A DNA stretch of 64,000 nucleotides, taken from the NCBI GenBank assembly GCA_934121905.1, contig CAKOVI010000001.1, positions 327,099 to 391,098 on the forward strand, given 5' to 3'. Below, piece after piece: positions 16,345 through 24,641 of this stretch; the stretch's first letter is position 1, and every line of letters begins with the position of its first letter. The stretch comes from an uncultured Clostridia bacterium (GTDB taxonomy: Bacteria > Bacillota > Clostridia > TANB77 > CAG-508). The position numbers and the translations under genes are program-made. Below the pieces are notes generated by a model. The model was not told the origin of the DNA, did no database searches, and saw nothing but the letters and a program-made list of their open reading frames with translations.

Positions 16345-17703
16345 ATGAATTTAATGAAAAAATTCAGAAAAGACAAAGGTATAACATTAATAGCACTTGT
16401 AGTAACAATAATAGTTTTACTAATATTAGCAGGAATAAGTATAAATATGTTAACAGGTCAAAATGGAATACTAAAAAGGGCAACAGAAGCCAAAAACTTA
16501 ACAGGAGAAGCACAAGAAAGAGAAAATATACAAGTGGCAATAACATCAGCTCAAACAGAGGATTTTGCAAAAGAATCAGAAATAACAGATGAAACATTAA
16601 GAAAAGAAATAAAAAACACTATGGGAAGTGATAGTAACTTATCAGGAACAGGACCATGGTGGTATAATGGAGAAACAAACGATTATATAATTAAGAAAAA
16701 TGGAAAAATATTAGAAAAAGGAACACTTACGTATATGTATGAAAAAGCATTAATAGATAATTGTGAAAAAGCAGATGGAACATGTACAAATAGTGAACAT
16801 TTACATATAGGTGACTATGTAGATTTAACAAATCCGACAGAAGGAAGTATAACAATTTCTGCGTCTGATTCAGGAATGGATACTGCAAAGAATAGTGCAA
16901 TAACAGATCAAACATTTAACATAGCAGAAAATCAATTAAATTGGAGAGTACTGGGAGAAAATGATGGAGGAGAAATAGAATTAATAGCAGGAAGTCCTAT
17001 GAAAAGTACTAATGTTGTTGATTCTAAAAATAAACCAGGATTATATCTAAATGGAGCTAAAGTATATATAAATGGAGTAGAAATATTAAATAATATATGT
17101 AGTTTATACAAAACAAATGATAAAACAGGATATATATCAAGTTCAAGAAGTGTAACACAAAACGATGTAAATAAAGTAGTAGGATTAACGACGATTGATA
17201 TGATAAAGGAGAAAAATGTAGATAGGTACAACAATAATAAAAATAATTTGGGTTGGAAAGTACTAGGAGAAGCATATAGTTATGCAAATCAATATACTCC
17301 AGAAAGTTGGCTAGATGGCAAAACAAAAACAACAGTATCAGGAGAAATAACAGGATATAATTATAGCGTAAACAGTAATAGTACAAATGGTGCACCATCG
17401 GTAACAGTAAACGATAGGTTGTATAAAATGCTATTTGAAAATACAAATTATAATACGGGAAAAGCATACTGGTTGGCATCTCCTTCGATTTTAGGACGTT
17501 CTGGTTATGTTACTTACGGTTTGCTTACGGGCTGTATCACTATGGGTGATTCAGGTGTTAAAATGTATAGTATGTTCTTCTCTAATGGCAATGAGTATAC
17601 TAGTTGTTTGGCAGTTCGTCCTGTAGTATCTATAAAATCTGATGTTACAAATACACAGGTACCAAAAATAGCAGATAAGACAGAAGAAACATGGAGTAAT
17701 TAG
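16345..17703 (+). CDS. Pilin-like surface protein with a hypervariable-looking C-terminus
   Basis: 452 aa. The N-terminus is a class III (prepilin) signal: a short basic leader, KGITLIALV and a 20-residue hydrophobic helix, cut by prepilin peptidase after Gly in known pilins. Position 5 is Ala instead of the usual Glu. The ectodomain holds WWYNGE, a GDYV domain (about 150-235) and a C-terminal region ending in YWLASP-x40-AVRPVVSIKS. That last part differs sharply in base use from the rest (see 17471). SD AAAGGAGG. A second gene with the same N-terminus lies downstream. Secretion and display at the surface are likely; assembly into a pilus is not shown. Confidence 0.8.
   Translation: MNLMKKFRKDKGITLIALVVTIIVLLILAGISINMLTGQNGILKRATEAKNLTGEAQERENIQVAITSAQTEDFAKESEITDETLRKEIKNTMGSDSNLSGTGPWWYNGETNDYIIKKNGKILEKGTLTYMYEKALIDNCEKADGTCTNSEHLHIGDYVDLTNPTEGSITISASDSGMDTAKNSAITDQTFNIAENQLNWRVLGENDGGEIELIAGSPMKSTNVVDSKNKPGLYLNGAKVYINGVEILNNICSLYKTNDKTGYISSSRSVTQNDVNKVVGLTTIDMIKEKNVDRYNNNKNNLGWKVLGEAYSYANQYTPESWLDGKTKTTVSGEITGYNYSVNSNSTNGAPSVTVNDRLYKMLFENTNYNTGKAYWLASPSILGRSGYVTYGLLTGCITMGDSGVKMYSMFFSNGNEYTSCLAVRPVVSIKSDVTNTQVPKIADKTEETWSN
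17471..17650 (+). other. Candidate variable region inside the pilin-like gene
   Basis: Within the open frame, A falls from 72 of 160 bases (17321-17480) to 35 of 160 (17481-17640), and codons switch from A-ended to T- or G-ended. The segment codes for the YWLASP to AVRPVVS block. This resembles a diversity-generating-retroelement variable repeat, where template A positions are randomised. No reverse transcriptase or template repeat is in the window, so this is inference. Confidence 0.5.
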
Positions 17704-17797
17704 CTAGTAGATATAGAGTTAGTACTATTTTTGCAAGAGTAGCATTTTAGCACATATAAAAAGACTAAAAAATATGCAAAAAATGTGCAAAAAGAGC

Positions 17798-17824
17798 TTG
17801 ACAAAAAGAACAAAATAGTATAAA
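17798..17824 (+). promoter_or_regulatory. Putative promoter of the second pilin-like gene
   Basis: TTGACA, a short 15-base spacer, TATAAA. Spacing is below optimum, so it is tentative. Confidence 0.4.
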
Positions 17825-17861
17825 AAGAAAACAGAGAACGAAAAATAAAAAGAGGTATAAA

Positions 17862-17918
17862 ATGCAAATGATAAGAAACGCTAAAACCTTTGTGGGAGTA
17901 TATACACGGGCTATTTAA
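17862..17918 (+). CDS. Possible 18-codon leader ORF with an in-frame CGG
   Basis: ATG with AGAGGT five bases upstream opens an 18-codon frame ending in TAA. Codon 16 is CGG (17907-17909), followed by G. If CGG causes a +1 shift, as proposed elsewhere in the window, translation would run on to a TAA at 17962-17964, across the 5' arm of the hairpin at 17941. It may be chance; no conservation evidence is available here. Confidence 0.3.
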   Translation: MQMIRNAKTFVGVYTRAI

Positions 17919-17940
17919 AAAAAGAAGAATAAAATATAAA

Positions 17941-17992
17941 AAAGCAACCAAAATAAACCTGTAAAAATATAGGTCTATTTTGGTTGCTTTTT
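17941..17992 (+). terminator. Terminator or attenuator in the leader of the second pilin-like gene
   Basis: A perfect 15-pair stem (AAAGCAACCAAAATA, 17941-17955, with its complement 17976-17990) is followed by T's. It lies only 45 bases before the next start codon and after a possible promoter and leader ORF, so it could act as an attenuator. Confidence 0.75.
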
Positions 17993-18036
17993 GGCGTTTT
18001 ATCAAAGCGGAATACCTAGAAAAGGGAGGAAAAAAG

Positions 18037-18876
18037 ATGAATTTACAAAAATTCAAAGAAAAAAGAGGTATTACTCTAATAGCTCTTGTAGTTACAATCA
18101 TTGTGTTATTAATATTAGCAGGAATAAGTATAAGTATGCTAACAGGGCAAAATGGAATATTAAATAGAGCGGGAGAAGCAAAAGAGCAAACAACAGCAGC
18201 ACAAAAGAATGAAGAGGAAAATTTAAATACAATGCAGGATTTGATAGAGGAAAATATATCATCAAACAATGAATACAAAGGTATAACTATTACCGAAAAA
18301 AGTGCAGATGTTATATTTTTAAAAGCTGATGGAACAACTGAAGGAGATATAAACAATTTGGAAACAGGTGACATTGTGAAATTTGGAGATTATGAATATC
18401 ATTATAATCAAGCATATTATACGAATCCTTATGGAACAGGATGGAGTACTGATGATACAATGGATGGCTGGGGTGCAACGGTAATAGATAGAAGCAAGAC
18501 GGAATATGGAGAATTGTGTGGAACTATTTTTGGAAAACAACTTAAGAGTATTAATTACCTATTTGGGGGAGCAATAGAATATTTAGCTTGTAAAAATATT
18601 CAAAAAAGTCCTAAAATTCCATATGGAGTTGTTAGTATGGGAGGAACATATCAATCTTGTACGAATTTAAAAACAGCGGAAACAATACCATCAAGTGTAA
18701 CAAATATGGACTATGCATTTTCTGGATGTGACAATTTGGAAGGAATTATTATAATTAATGCGAATCCTCAATCATATTATAATTGGTGTTCTGGACGAAA
18801 TGCAATTACAATTACAGGATCATCAAAATTATTGGAGGAATTAGCGAGTGGGTATTCCAATATAACTATAAAGTAA
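18037..18876 (+). CDS. Pilin-like surface protein with BspA-like repeat end
   Basis: 279 aa. The first 60 residues are almost the same as in the gene at 16345 (KRGITLIALV, hydrophobic helix, MLTGQNGIL), again a prepilin-type signal with Ala at position 5. The remainder differs: a small strand-rich domain (about 75-160) with WSTDDTMDGWG, then a Cys-containing stretch with CTNLKTAETIPSSVTNM and FSGCDNLEG, which looks like BspA/DUF285-type leucine-rich repeats. The start at 18037 follows GGGAGG. The pair shows domain shuffling behind one conserved export signal. Confidence 0.8.
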   Translation: MNLQKFKEKRGITLIALVVTIIVLLILAGISISMLTGQNGILNRAGEAKEQTTAAQKNEEENLNTMQDLIEENISSNNEYKGITITEKSADVIFLKADGTTEGDINNLETGDIVKFGDYEYHYNQAYYTNPYGTGWSTDDTMDGWGATVIDRSKTEYGELCGTIFGKQLKSINYLFGGAIEYLACKNIQKSPKIPYGVVSMGGTYQSCTNLKTAETIPSSVTNMDYAFSGCDNLEGIIIINANPQSYYNWCSGRNAITITGSSKLLEELASGYSNITIK

Positions 18877-18974
18877 AAAAATAGATAGTTATAGTCAAAT
18901 TTCAATAACTAAATTAAAAAAGGAATTCTACATTAAATTTATTAATTATTTTAAATAAAAATCACTCAAAATAC

Positions 18975-19003
18975 TTGCAATTCCACCAAAAAAGGTGTAT
19001 ACT
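18975..19003 (+). promoter_or_regulatory. SigA-type promoter of the rimP-nusA-infB operon
   Basis: TTGCAA, 17-base spacer, TATACT. A leader hairpin (AGAGCGGGAG with CTCGCTCT, about 19028-19053) follows before the rimP SD. Confidence 0.75.
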
Positions 19004-19079
19004 ATTTAAAGCATAAAGAGAAAGGAAAGAGCGGGAGCAAAAATCTCGCTCTTAATTCTTGTAAAATAGGAGGTAAAAT

Positions 19080-19538
19080 TTGGCAAAAATCGAAGAAAAG
19101 GTTGAAAGCCTAGTAAAAGACAAAATAGAAAAAATAGGATATGAACTATATGACGTATTATATGTAAAAGAAGGTTCAAACAAAATCCTAAGAATAGTAA
19201 TAGATAGTGAACATGGAATATCACTAGACGATTGTGAAAAAGTAAACAACGAAATAAAAGAAATAATCGACGAAGCAAATCCAATAGAAGAACAATACTT
19301 CTTAGAAATATCATCTCCAGGAATAGAAAGATTACTAAGGAAAGACTGGCAACTAAAAAAATTCAAAGGAGCAGAAGTAAACATCAAACTATTCAAAAAA
19401 GACGAAAACGGAAAAAAAGAATATGTAGGAACTTTAGGAAATGTAACAGAAAACACATTAGATGTTGAAACAGAAAGTAAAAATATAACAATAGACAGAA
19501 AAATTATATCACAAGTAAAAACAGTTTACACTGAATAA
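19080..19538 (+). CDS. rimP: Ribosome maturation factor RimP
   Basis: 152 aa, normal length. It helps assemble the 30S subunit. The N-terminal alpha/beta domain contains the family pattern EISSPGIERLL (EISSPG at about residues 79-84), and the C-terminal SH3-like domain ends with the ITIDRKIISQVKT strand. The start is TTG at 19080, six bases after GGAGGT; no ATG fits. First gene of the conserved operon with nusA, ylxR, infB and rbfA. Confidence 0.95.
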   Translation: MAKIEEKVESLVKDKIEKIGYELYDVLYVKEGSNKILRIVIDSEHGISLDDCEKVNNEIKEIIDEANPIEEQYFLEISSPGIERLLRKDWQLKKFKGAEVNIKLFKKDENGKKEYVGTLGNVTENTLDVETESKNITIDRKIISQVKTVYTE

Positions 19539-19548
19539 AAAAAATTTT

Positions 19549-19612
19549 CACAAAAAGAACCGGTCCCAATGGGAAATGGCACAAAAAGAACCGGTCCCAA
19601 TGTGCCAAGAAA
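19549..19612. repeat. Tandem REP-like half repeats between rimP and nusA
   Basis: Two direct copies of CACAAAAAGAACCGGTCCCA; the second is also flanked by GGCACA/TGTGCC. Confidence 0.75.
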
Positions 19613-19624
19613 GGAAGTTAAAAA

Positions 19625-20761
19625 ATGAAAGCAATTGATAATAAGGAATTAATATTAGCACTAGAAGACCTAGAAAAAGAAAAAGGAATAAAAAAAGAAT
19701 ATCTATTAGAATCAATCGAAGCAGCACTAGTTACAGCATACAAAAGAAACTTTGATGCACTAGAAAATGTAAAAGTAGTAATGGATAAACAAACAGGAGC
19801 AACATATGTATACTCAATAAAAGAAGTTGTAGAAAGAGCAAATGACCCTGTACAAGAAATAAGTTTAGATGAAGCAAAGAAAATAAACAAATCAATACAA
19901 ATAGGTGATAACGTAGAAATTGAAATAGTACCAAAAAATTTCGGCAGAATTGCAGCACAAACAGCAAAACAAGTTATAGTTCAAAAAATAAGAGAAGCAG
20001 AAAGAGAAATTTTATATAATGATTATAGTGATAAAAAAGGTGAAATAGTATCAGGTCCTATTCAAAAAGCAGAAAGAGGAATCGTTGTAATGGACTTAGG
20101 AAAACTTGAAGGAGTTATGCCTTTAAAAGAACAAGTTCCAACAGAAAATTATAATGTAAATGATAAAATAAAAGCTTATGTTGTAGATGTTGAAAAAGGT
20201 GAAAAAGGTGCACCACAAGTAATAGTTTCAAGGAGTCATCCAGATTTTGTAAGAAAACTTTTAGAATTTGAAATACCTGAAATATATGAAGGTTTAATAG
20301 AAATTAAGAGCGTATCACGTGATCCAGGAAAGAGAAGCAAGGTTGCAGTATATTCTCAAGACCCAAATATCGATCCAGTAGGTTCATGTGTTGGTCAACG
20401 TGGAATACGTATTCAAAATGTAATAAATGAATTACACGGAGAAAAAATTGATGTTATAGAATGGAACCCAGATATTTCAATATATATAGCAGCAGCACTT
20501 CTTCCTGCAAAAATAATGGCAGTTGATAGTAAAGAAGATGAGAAATTTGCTCAAGTAATAGTTCCAGATGACCAATTATCTTTAGCCATAGGAAAAGCTG
20601 GTCAAAATGCAAGACTTGCAGCAAAACTTACAAACTGGAAAATTGATATAAAATCAGAAAGTCAATTTAGACAAATGTTACAAGAAAAAGCAGCTAGCGA
20701 GAATAAAGATAATGATGAAAATGAGGATTCTTCAGAAGAAACCCAAAACAATGAAGAATAG
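19625..20761 (+). CDS. nusA: Transcription termination/antitermination factor NusA
   Basis: 378 aa. N-terminal RNA-polymerase-binding domain (1-125), S1 domain (about 135-200, KGEIVSG to VIVSRSHP), two KH domains (about 205-345, with GSCVGQRGIRI and SLAIGKAGQNARLA), and an acidic low-complexity tail. It lacks the C-terminal acidic repeats of enteric NusA, as is usual in Firmicutes. It binds RNA polymerase and nascent RNA and sets pausing and termination. It sits between rimP and ylxR in the standard order, with a REP-like repeat just before its SD. Confidence 0.97.
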   Translation: MKAIDNKELILALEDLEKEKGIKKEYLLESIEAALVTAYKRNFDALENVKVVMDKQTGATYVYSIKEVVERANDPVQEISLDEAKKINKSIQIGDNVEIEIVPKNFGRIAAQTAKQVIVQKIREAEREILYNDYSDKKGEIVSGPIQKAERGIVVMDLGKLEGVMPLKEQVPTENYNVNDKIKAYVVDVEKGEKGAPQVIVSRSHPDFVRKLLEFEIPEIYEGLIEIKSVSRDPGKRSKVAVYSQDPNIDPVGSCVGQRGIRIQNVINELHGEKIDVIEWNPDISIYIAAALLPAKIMAVDSKEDEKFAQVIVPDDQLSLAIGKAGQNARLAAKLTNWKIDIKSESQFRQMLQEKAASENKDNDENEDSSEETQNNEE

Positions 20762-20818
20762 AATGTAAATCTAAAGAATATAAAATCAGAAGAGGGATAA
20801 AAAAGGAGAAGATTTAAT

Positions 20819-21091
20819 TTGAAAAAAATACCACAAAGAACTTGTATAGGCTGTAATAGCAAAAAAGATAAAAAAGAATTGATAAGAGTTGTAAAAAATA
20901 AAGATGGTAAAATTTGCATAGATTTAACAGGAAAAAAAGATGGAAGAGGAATATACATTTGCAAATCTGAAGAATGTCTAAATAAAGCTATAAAAAATAA
21001 AAGAATTTCTAGAACTTTTGAGATGGAAATTGATGAAAATATATACGAGAGTTTAAGAAAGTTTATAAATGGGGGTGAGATTATTGGGTAA
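20819..21091 (+). CDS. ylxR: YlxR family RNA-binding protein
   Basis: 90 aa. The family pattern RTCIGC near the N-terminus and GRGIYIC in the middle are present. YlxR-like proteins occur in the nusA-infB operon and have been linked to RNase P and to gene regulation in Firmicutes; the exact role is not certain. The start is TTG at 20819, with AAGGAG upstream. The 3' end overlaps the infB start by eight bases. The L7Ae-like ylxQ gene that often lies next to it is absent here. Confidence 0.92.
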   Translation: MKKIPQRTCIGCNSKKDKKELIRVVKNKDGKICIDLTGKKDGRGIYICKSEECLNKAIKNKRISRTFEMEIDENIYESLRKFINGGEIIG

Positions 21092-24068
21092 AATGAAATT
21101 ATATGAACTAGCAAAAGAAATGGATGTGTCTAGTAAAGATTTACTAGAACAAGCAAAAGAGATGGGGATTAATATAAAAAGCCATTTGAGCGTGATTTCT
21201 GATGAAGATGTTAAAAATTTGAAAGATAAATATCAAAGAAAAGGTGTTTCAAATACAAGCAAAAAAGAAGAGAAAAAGCCTAAAAAAGAAAGTACACAAA
21301 ATTCACAAAAGAAAGATAATCCAGTAATAATTAGAAGAGAAGTGATTATCGAAGAAGATGGAAATAAAGAGAAAAAACAAGAAACAAAACATAATGATAA
21401 TAAAAATCCATTTGTACAAAGAAATCAAAAAAAGGATTTTAATATAGTTTATAGAAACAAACCAACTAAACCTATGACTGTAAGTGAATTGTTTGGTTTA
21501 AATAAAGATGAAAAGAAAATTGAAAATAAAAAGAAAGAGGATACCGAGAAAAAAGAAACAATGAAAGTAGAAGTAAAAAAGGTAGAACCAAAAGTGGAAC
21601 AAAAAGTACAAGAAAATGTGGTACATACAAAAAATCAAAATACTAATATGAACAGAAATAATGATTTCCAAGATAGAAGAAATCAATCATCAGAAAGAGG
21701 AAATTACCAATCTCGTAATAGAAATAATGATAGGAATAATTATCAAAATAATAGAAGAGATGGATTTAGACCAAACAATAGAAATAATGATGGTCAAAAT
21801 GGTTTCCAAAAAAGAGATAATAATAGATATCAAAATAATAATGGTGAGAAAAATTGGCAAAGAGATAATAACAGAAATAATGGCCAAAATAATTTCAGAA
21901 ACAATAATCAAAATGGTAGAAATGGTTATAATAATGGTGGAAACAGATTTGGAAACAATAATAGACGTCCATTAGATGAAAAAGGTATAGAAAAAAATAT
22001 TAAAAATATTATTACTGTTGAAACAAATATAGAAGAAAAGTCAGCACGTGAATATAGTAGAAATATGGATAAACAAAAAAATAATAACAGATTTGATGAA
22101 AATAGAAGTGCTAAAAAGAAAACCAGAAGAAACCAAGAGGATTATTCTATAAATGAAAAGAAATTAAATAACCTAAAACAAAGAAATAATTTATCAAATA
22201 TGTTCGAAGACCAAGAAGATAGTATGCTTGATTACTATGATTTAACAACACAAAGAGGTAGAAAAGGTAAGAAAAAAGTAGCAAAAGGAGAAGAAAGAAT
22301 AAAACAAAAAATCTTCAAACTTACAGAAATTACCATACCTGAATCTATAAGTGTTAAAGATTTAGCTACTGAACTTAAAAAGACATCAAGTGAAGTTATA
22401 ATGAAACTTATGTCACTTGGAATTATGGCTACTTTAAATAATAACTTAGATTTTGATACAGCATTTTTAGTCGCTTCTGAATTTGGTGTAACAGCTAATA
22501 AAAAACAAGAAGTTAAAGAAGAAGATATATTATTTGATGAATCTGAAGATAAGGCAAATGAATTAAAAGAACGTCCACCAGTAGTTGTTGTTATGGGTCA
22601 CGTTGATCATGGTAAAACATCACTTCTAGATGTAATCAGAAAAACAAATGTAATAGGTGGAGAAGCAGGTGGAATTACACAAGCAATTGGTGCTTATCAA
22701 GTAAAGGTAAATGATAGAGATATCACATTCCTAGATACACCAGGACACGAAGCATTTACTCAAATGAGAGCAAGAGGTGCTCAAATTACAGATATTGCAA
22801 TACTTGTTGTTGCTGCAAATGATGGTGTAATGCCTCAAACTGTAGAAGCTATAAACCACGCAAAATCAGCTGGAATTCCAATAATTGTTGCAATTAACAA
22901 AATAGATTTACCAGATGCAAATCCTCAAAAAGTTAAAGAAGAATTAATGCAATATGAATTAGTACCAGAGGAATGGGGAGGAGACACAATCTATGTTGAG
23001 ATTTCTGCTAAGAAGAATTTAAATATTGACCAATTATTAGAAATGGTATTATTAGAAGCAGATGTTTTAGAATTAAAAGCAAATCCAACAAAACAAGCAA
23101 AAGGTGCAGTAATTGAAGCAAGACTTGACAAAAACAAAGGTGCTATTGCATCAGTTCTAGTTCAAAGAGGAAAATTAGATGTAGGTGATACCGTAGTTGT
23201 TGGAACATCAATAGGTAGAATACGTTCAATGGTAAATGATAAAGGCAAAAAAGTAAAATCAGCTGGACCATCAACACCAGTAGAAATTATGGGATTAACA
23301 GAGGTTCCACAAGCAGGAGATATTTTCTATGAAGTTAAAGATGAAAAAATGGCTAAACACTTAATAGAAAGAAGAAAACGTCAAGCTAGAGAAAAATCAA
23401 TAAATCAAGTATCAGCAGTAACATTAGATAATCTATTTGGACAAATGGAAGAAGGAAAATTAAAACAATTAAACCTAATTGTAAAAGCAGATGTCCAAGG
23501 TTCTGTTGAAGCATTAAAACAATCTCTAGAAAAATTATCAAATGAAGAAGTAAGAGTAAAAGTAATTCACGCAGCAGCAGGAGCAGTTACAGAATCTGAT
23601 GTTACACTTGCAAAAGTTTCAAATGCAATTATAATAGCATTTAATGTAAGACCAGTTGCAACAGCAAAAAATGAAGCTGAAAAAGACGAAGTTCAAATTA
23701 AACAATATTCTGTAATTTACCAAGCAATAGACGACGTAGAAGCTGCTATGAAAGGAATGCTTGACCCTAAATTTGAAGAAGAAGTTATAGGAACTGCAGA
23801 AATTAGACAAATCTTTAAAATATCAAATGTTGGAACAATTGGTGGAGCAATGGTACTTACAGGAAAAATTGCTAGAAACGCAGGAGTTAGAGTTATTCGT
23901 GATGATGTTGTTATCCACGACGGAAAACTTATATCTTTAAAACGTTTCAAAGATGATGCAAAAGAAGTTGCAAAAGACTTTGAATGTGGTATCCAGTTGG
24001 AAAAATATAATGATATTAAAGAGGGAGACATCTTAGAAGCTTATATTATGAAAGAAATAAAAAGATAA
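21084..24068 (+). CDS. infB: Translation initiation factor IF-2
   Basis: GTPase that places initiator tRNA on the ribosome. About 994 aa. An N-terminal IF2 helix domain (KLYELAKEMDV) is followed by a Lys/Glu-rich linker, then a stretch of about 110 residues (roughly 195-300) made almost only of Asn, Arg, Gly, Gln and Asp, a second IF2-N domain, and the G domain with GHVDHGKTS near residue 505, DTPGH and NKID. The start is TTG at 21084 after GGGGGTGAG, giving GKMKLYE. The Asn/Arg/Gly linker is unusual in length and is likely disordered and RNA-binding. Confidence 0.97.
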   Translation: MGKMKLYELAKEMDVSSKDLLEQAKEMGINIKSHLSVISDEDVKNLKDKYQRKGVSNTSKKEEKKPKKESTQNSQKKDNPVIIRREVIIEEDGNKEKKQETKHNDNKNPFVQRNQKKDFNIVYRNKPTKPMTVSELFGLNKDEKKIENKKKEDTEKKETMKVEVKKVEPKVEQKVQENVVHTKNQNTNMNRNNDFQDRRNQSSERGNYQSRNRNNDRNNYQNNRRDGFRPNNRNNDGQNGFQKRDNNRYQNNNGEKNWQRDNNRNNGQNNFRNNNQNGRNGYNNGGNRFGNNNRRPLDEKGIEKNIKNIITVETNIEEKSAREYSRNMDKQKNNNRFDENRSAKKKTRRNQEDYSINEKKLNNLKQRNNLSNMFEDQEDSMLDYYDLTTQRGRKGKKKVAKGEERIKQKIFKLTEITIPESISVKDLATELKKTSSEVIMKLMSLGIMATLNNNLDFDTAFLVASEFGVTANKKQEVKEEDILFDESEDKANELKERPPVVVVMGHVDHGKTSLLDVIRKTNVIGGEAGGITQAIGAYQVKVNDRDITFLDTPGHEAFTQMRARGAQITDIAILVVAANDGVMPQTVEAINHAKSAGIPIIVAINKIDLPDANPQKVKEELMQYELVPEEWGGDTIYVEISAKKNLNIDQLLEMVLLEADVLELKANPTKQAKGAVIEARLDKNKGAIASVLVQRGKLDVGDTVVVGTSIGRIRSMVNDKGKKVKSAGPSTPVEIMGLTEVPQAGDIFYEVKDEKMAKHLIERRKRQAREKSINQVSAVTLDNLFGQMEEGKLKQLNLIVKADVQGSVEALKQSLEKLSNEEVRVKVIHAAAGAVTESDVTLAKVSNAIIIAFNVRPVATAKNEAEKDEVQIKQYSVIYQAIDDVEAAMKGMLDPKFEEEVIGTAEIRQIFKISNVGTIGGAMVLTGKIARNAGVRVIRDDVVIHDGKLISLKRFKDDAKEVAKDFECGIQLEKYNDIKEGDILEAYIMKEIKR

Positions 24069-24069
24069 T

Positions 24070-24126
24070 TGCTCTTTTGGGACCGGTTCTTTTATGAACA
24101 TGTTCTTTTGGAACCGGTTCTTTGGA
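24070..24126. repeat. REP-like direct repeat pair between infB and rbfA
   Basis: Two copies of the core GGnACCGGTTCTTT in direct order, directly before the rbfA SD. Confidence 0.75.
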
Positions 24127-24153
24127 GGACAAAAAGATAGGAGGCTATTAATT

Positions 24154-24519
24154 ATGCCACAAAGAAAAACAACAAATAGAATGGACAAGGTTAATGAGGA
24201 GTTAAAAAAAGAAATTAGTGTTATAATTGACCAAGATTTAAGAAATCAAAATATAACAGGATTAATTAGTGTAACTAAGGTCAAAACTGCTCCAGATTTG
24301 CGTACTGCTAGAGTTTATATTAGTTTACTTAATTGTAAGAGCAAGAAAAATACTCTTGAGGGTATTAAGAAGGCATCTGGTTATATTAGATCTGAAATAG
24401 CTAAAAGAGTTAATTTAAGATATACTCCTGAACTTATTTTTGAGGTTGACGAGAGTATGGAGTATGGCTCTAGAATTGAGAGTATTTTGAAGGAAATTAT
24501 GCCAGAGGAGAAAAAATAA
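24154..24519 (+). CDS. rbfA: Ribosome-binding factor A
   Basis: 121 aa, the usual size. A KH-like protein needed for late 30S maturation and 16S 5'-end processing. Family features are NRMDKVNEELKKEIS at the N-terminus and the central VTKVKTAPDLRTARVYISLL. The start at 24154 follows AGGAGG by nine bases; a longer reading would begin inside the repeat. Operon position after infB agrees. Confidence 0.95.
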   Translation: MPQRKTTNRMDKVNEELKKEISVIIDQDLRNQNITGLISVTKVKTAPDLRTARVYISLLNCKSKKNTLEGIKKASGYIRSEIAKRVNLRYTPELIFEVDESMEYGSRIESILKEIMPEEKK

Positions 24520-24532
24520 AAACAGTGGCAAC

Positions 24533-24628
24533 AAGCCCAAATGGGACCGGGTCTTTTTTGTCCCAATGAGACGAAATTCGTTTAATATTAAAAAATGGGA
24601 CAAAAAAGACCCGGTCCCATTTGGGCGA
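24533..24628. repeat. REP-like inverted repeat, GGGACCGGGTC type
   Basis: Arms GCCCAAATGGGACCGGGTC plus TTTTTTGTCCCA and the complement, about 32 bases each, with a loop of about 30. It lies between rbfA and nrnA; the right arm ends 13 bases before the nrnA start codon. Confidence 0.9.
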
Positions 24629-24641
24629 GAAAGGAAGAAAT

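Noticed and set aside
17830..17940. Known riboswitch (for example c-di-GMP type I) in the leader of the second pilin-like gene
   Set aside because: I tried to match the conserved core segments of common classes and could not; only the hairpin and a possible leader ORF can be supported.
17700..18374. 224-codon ORF on the minus strand
   Set aside because: It is the antisense of the pilin-like gene at 18037 and of its leader hairpin; no SD and no family resemblance.
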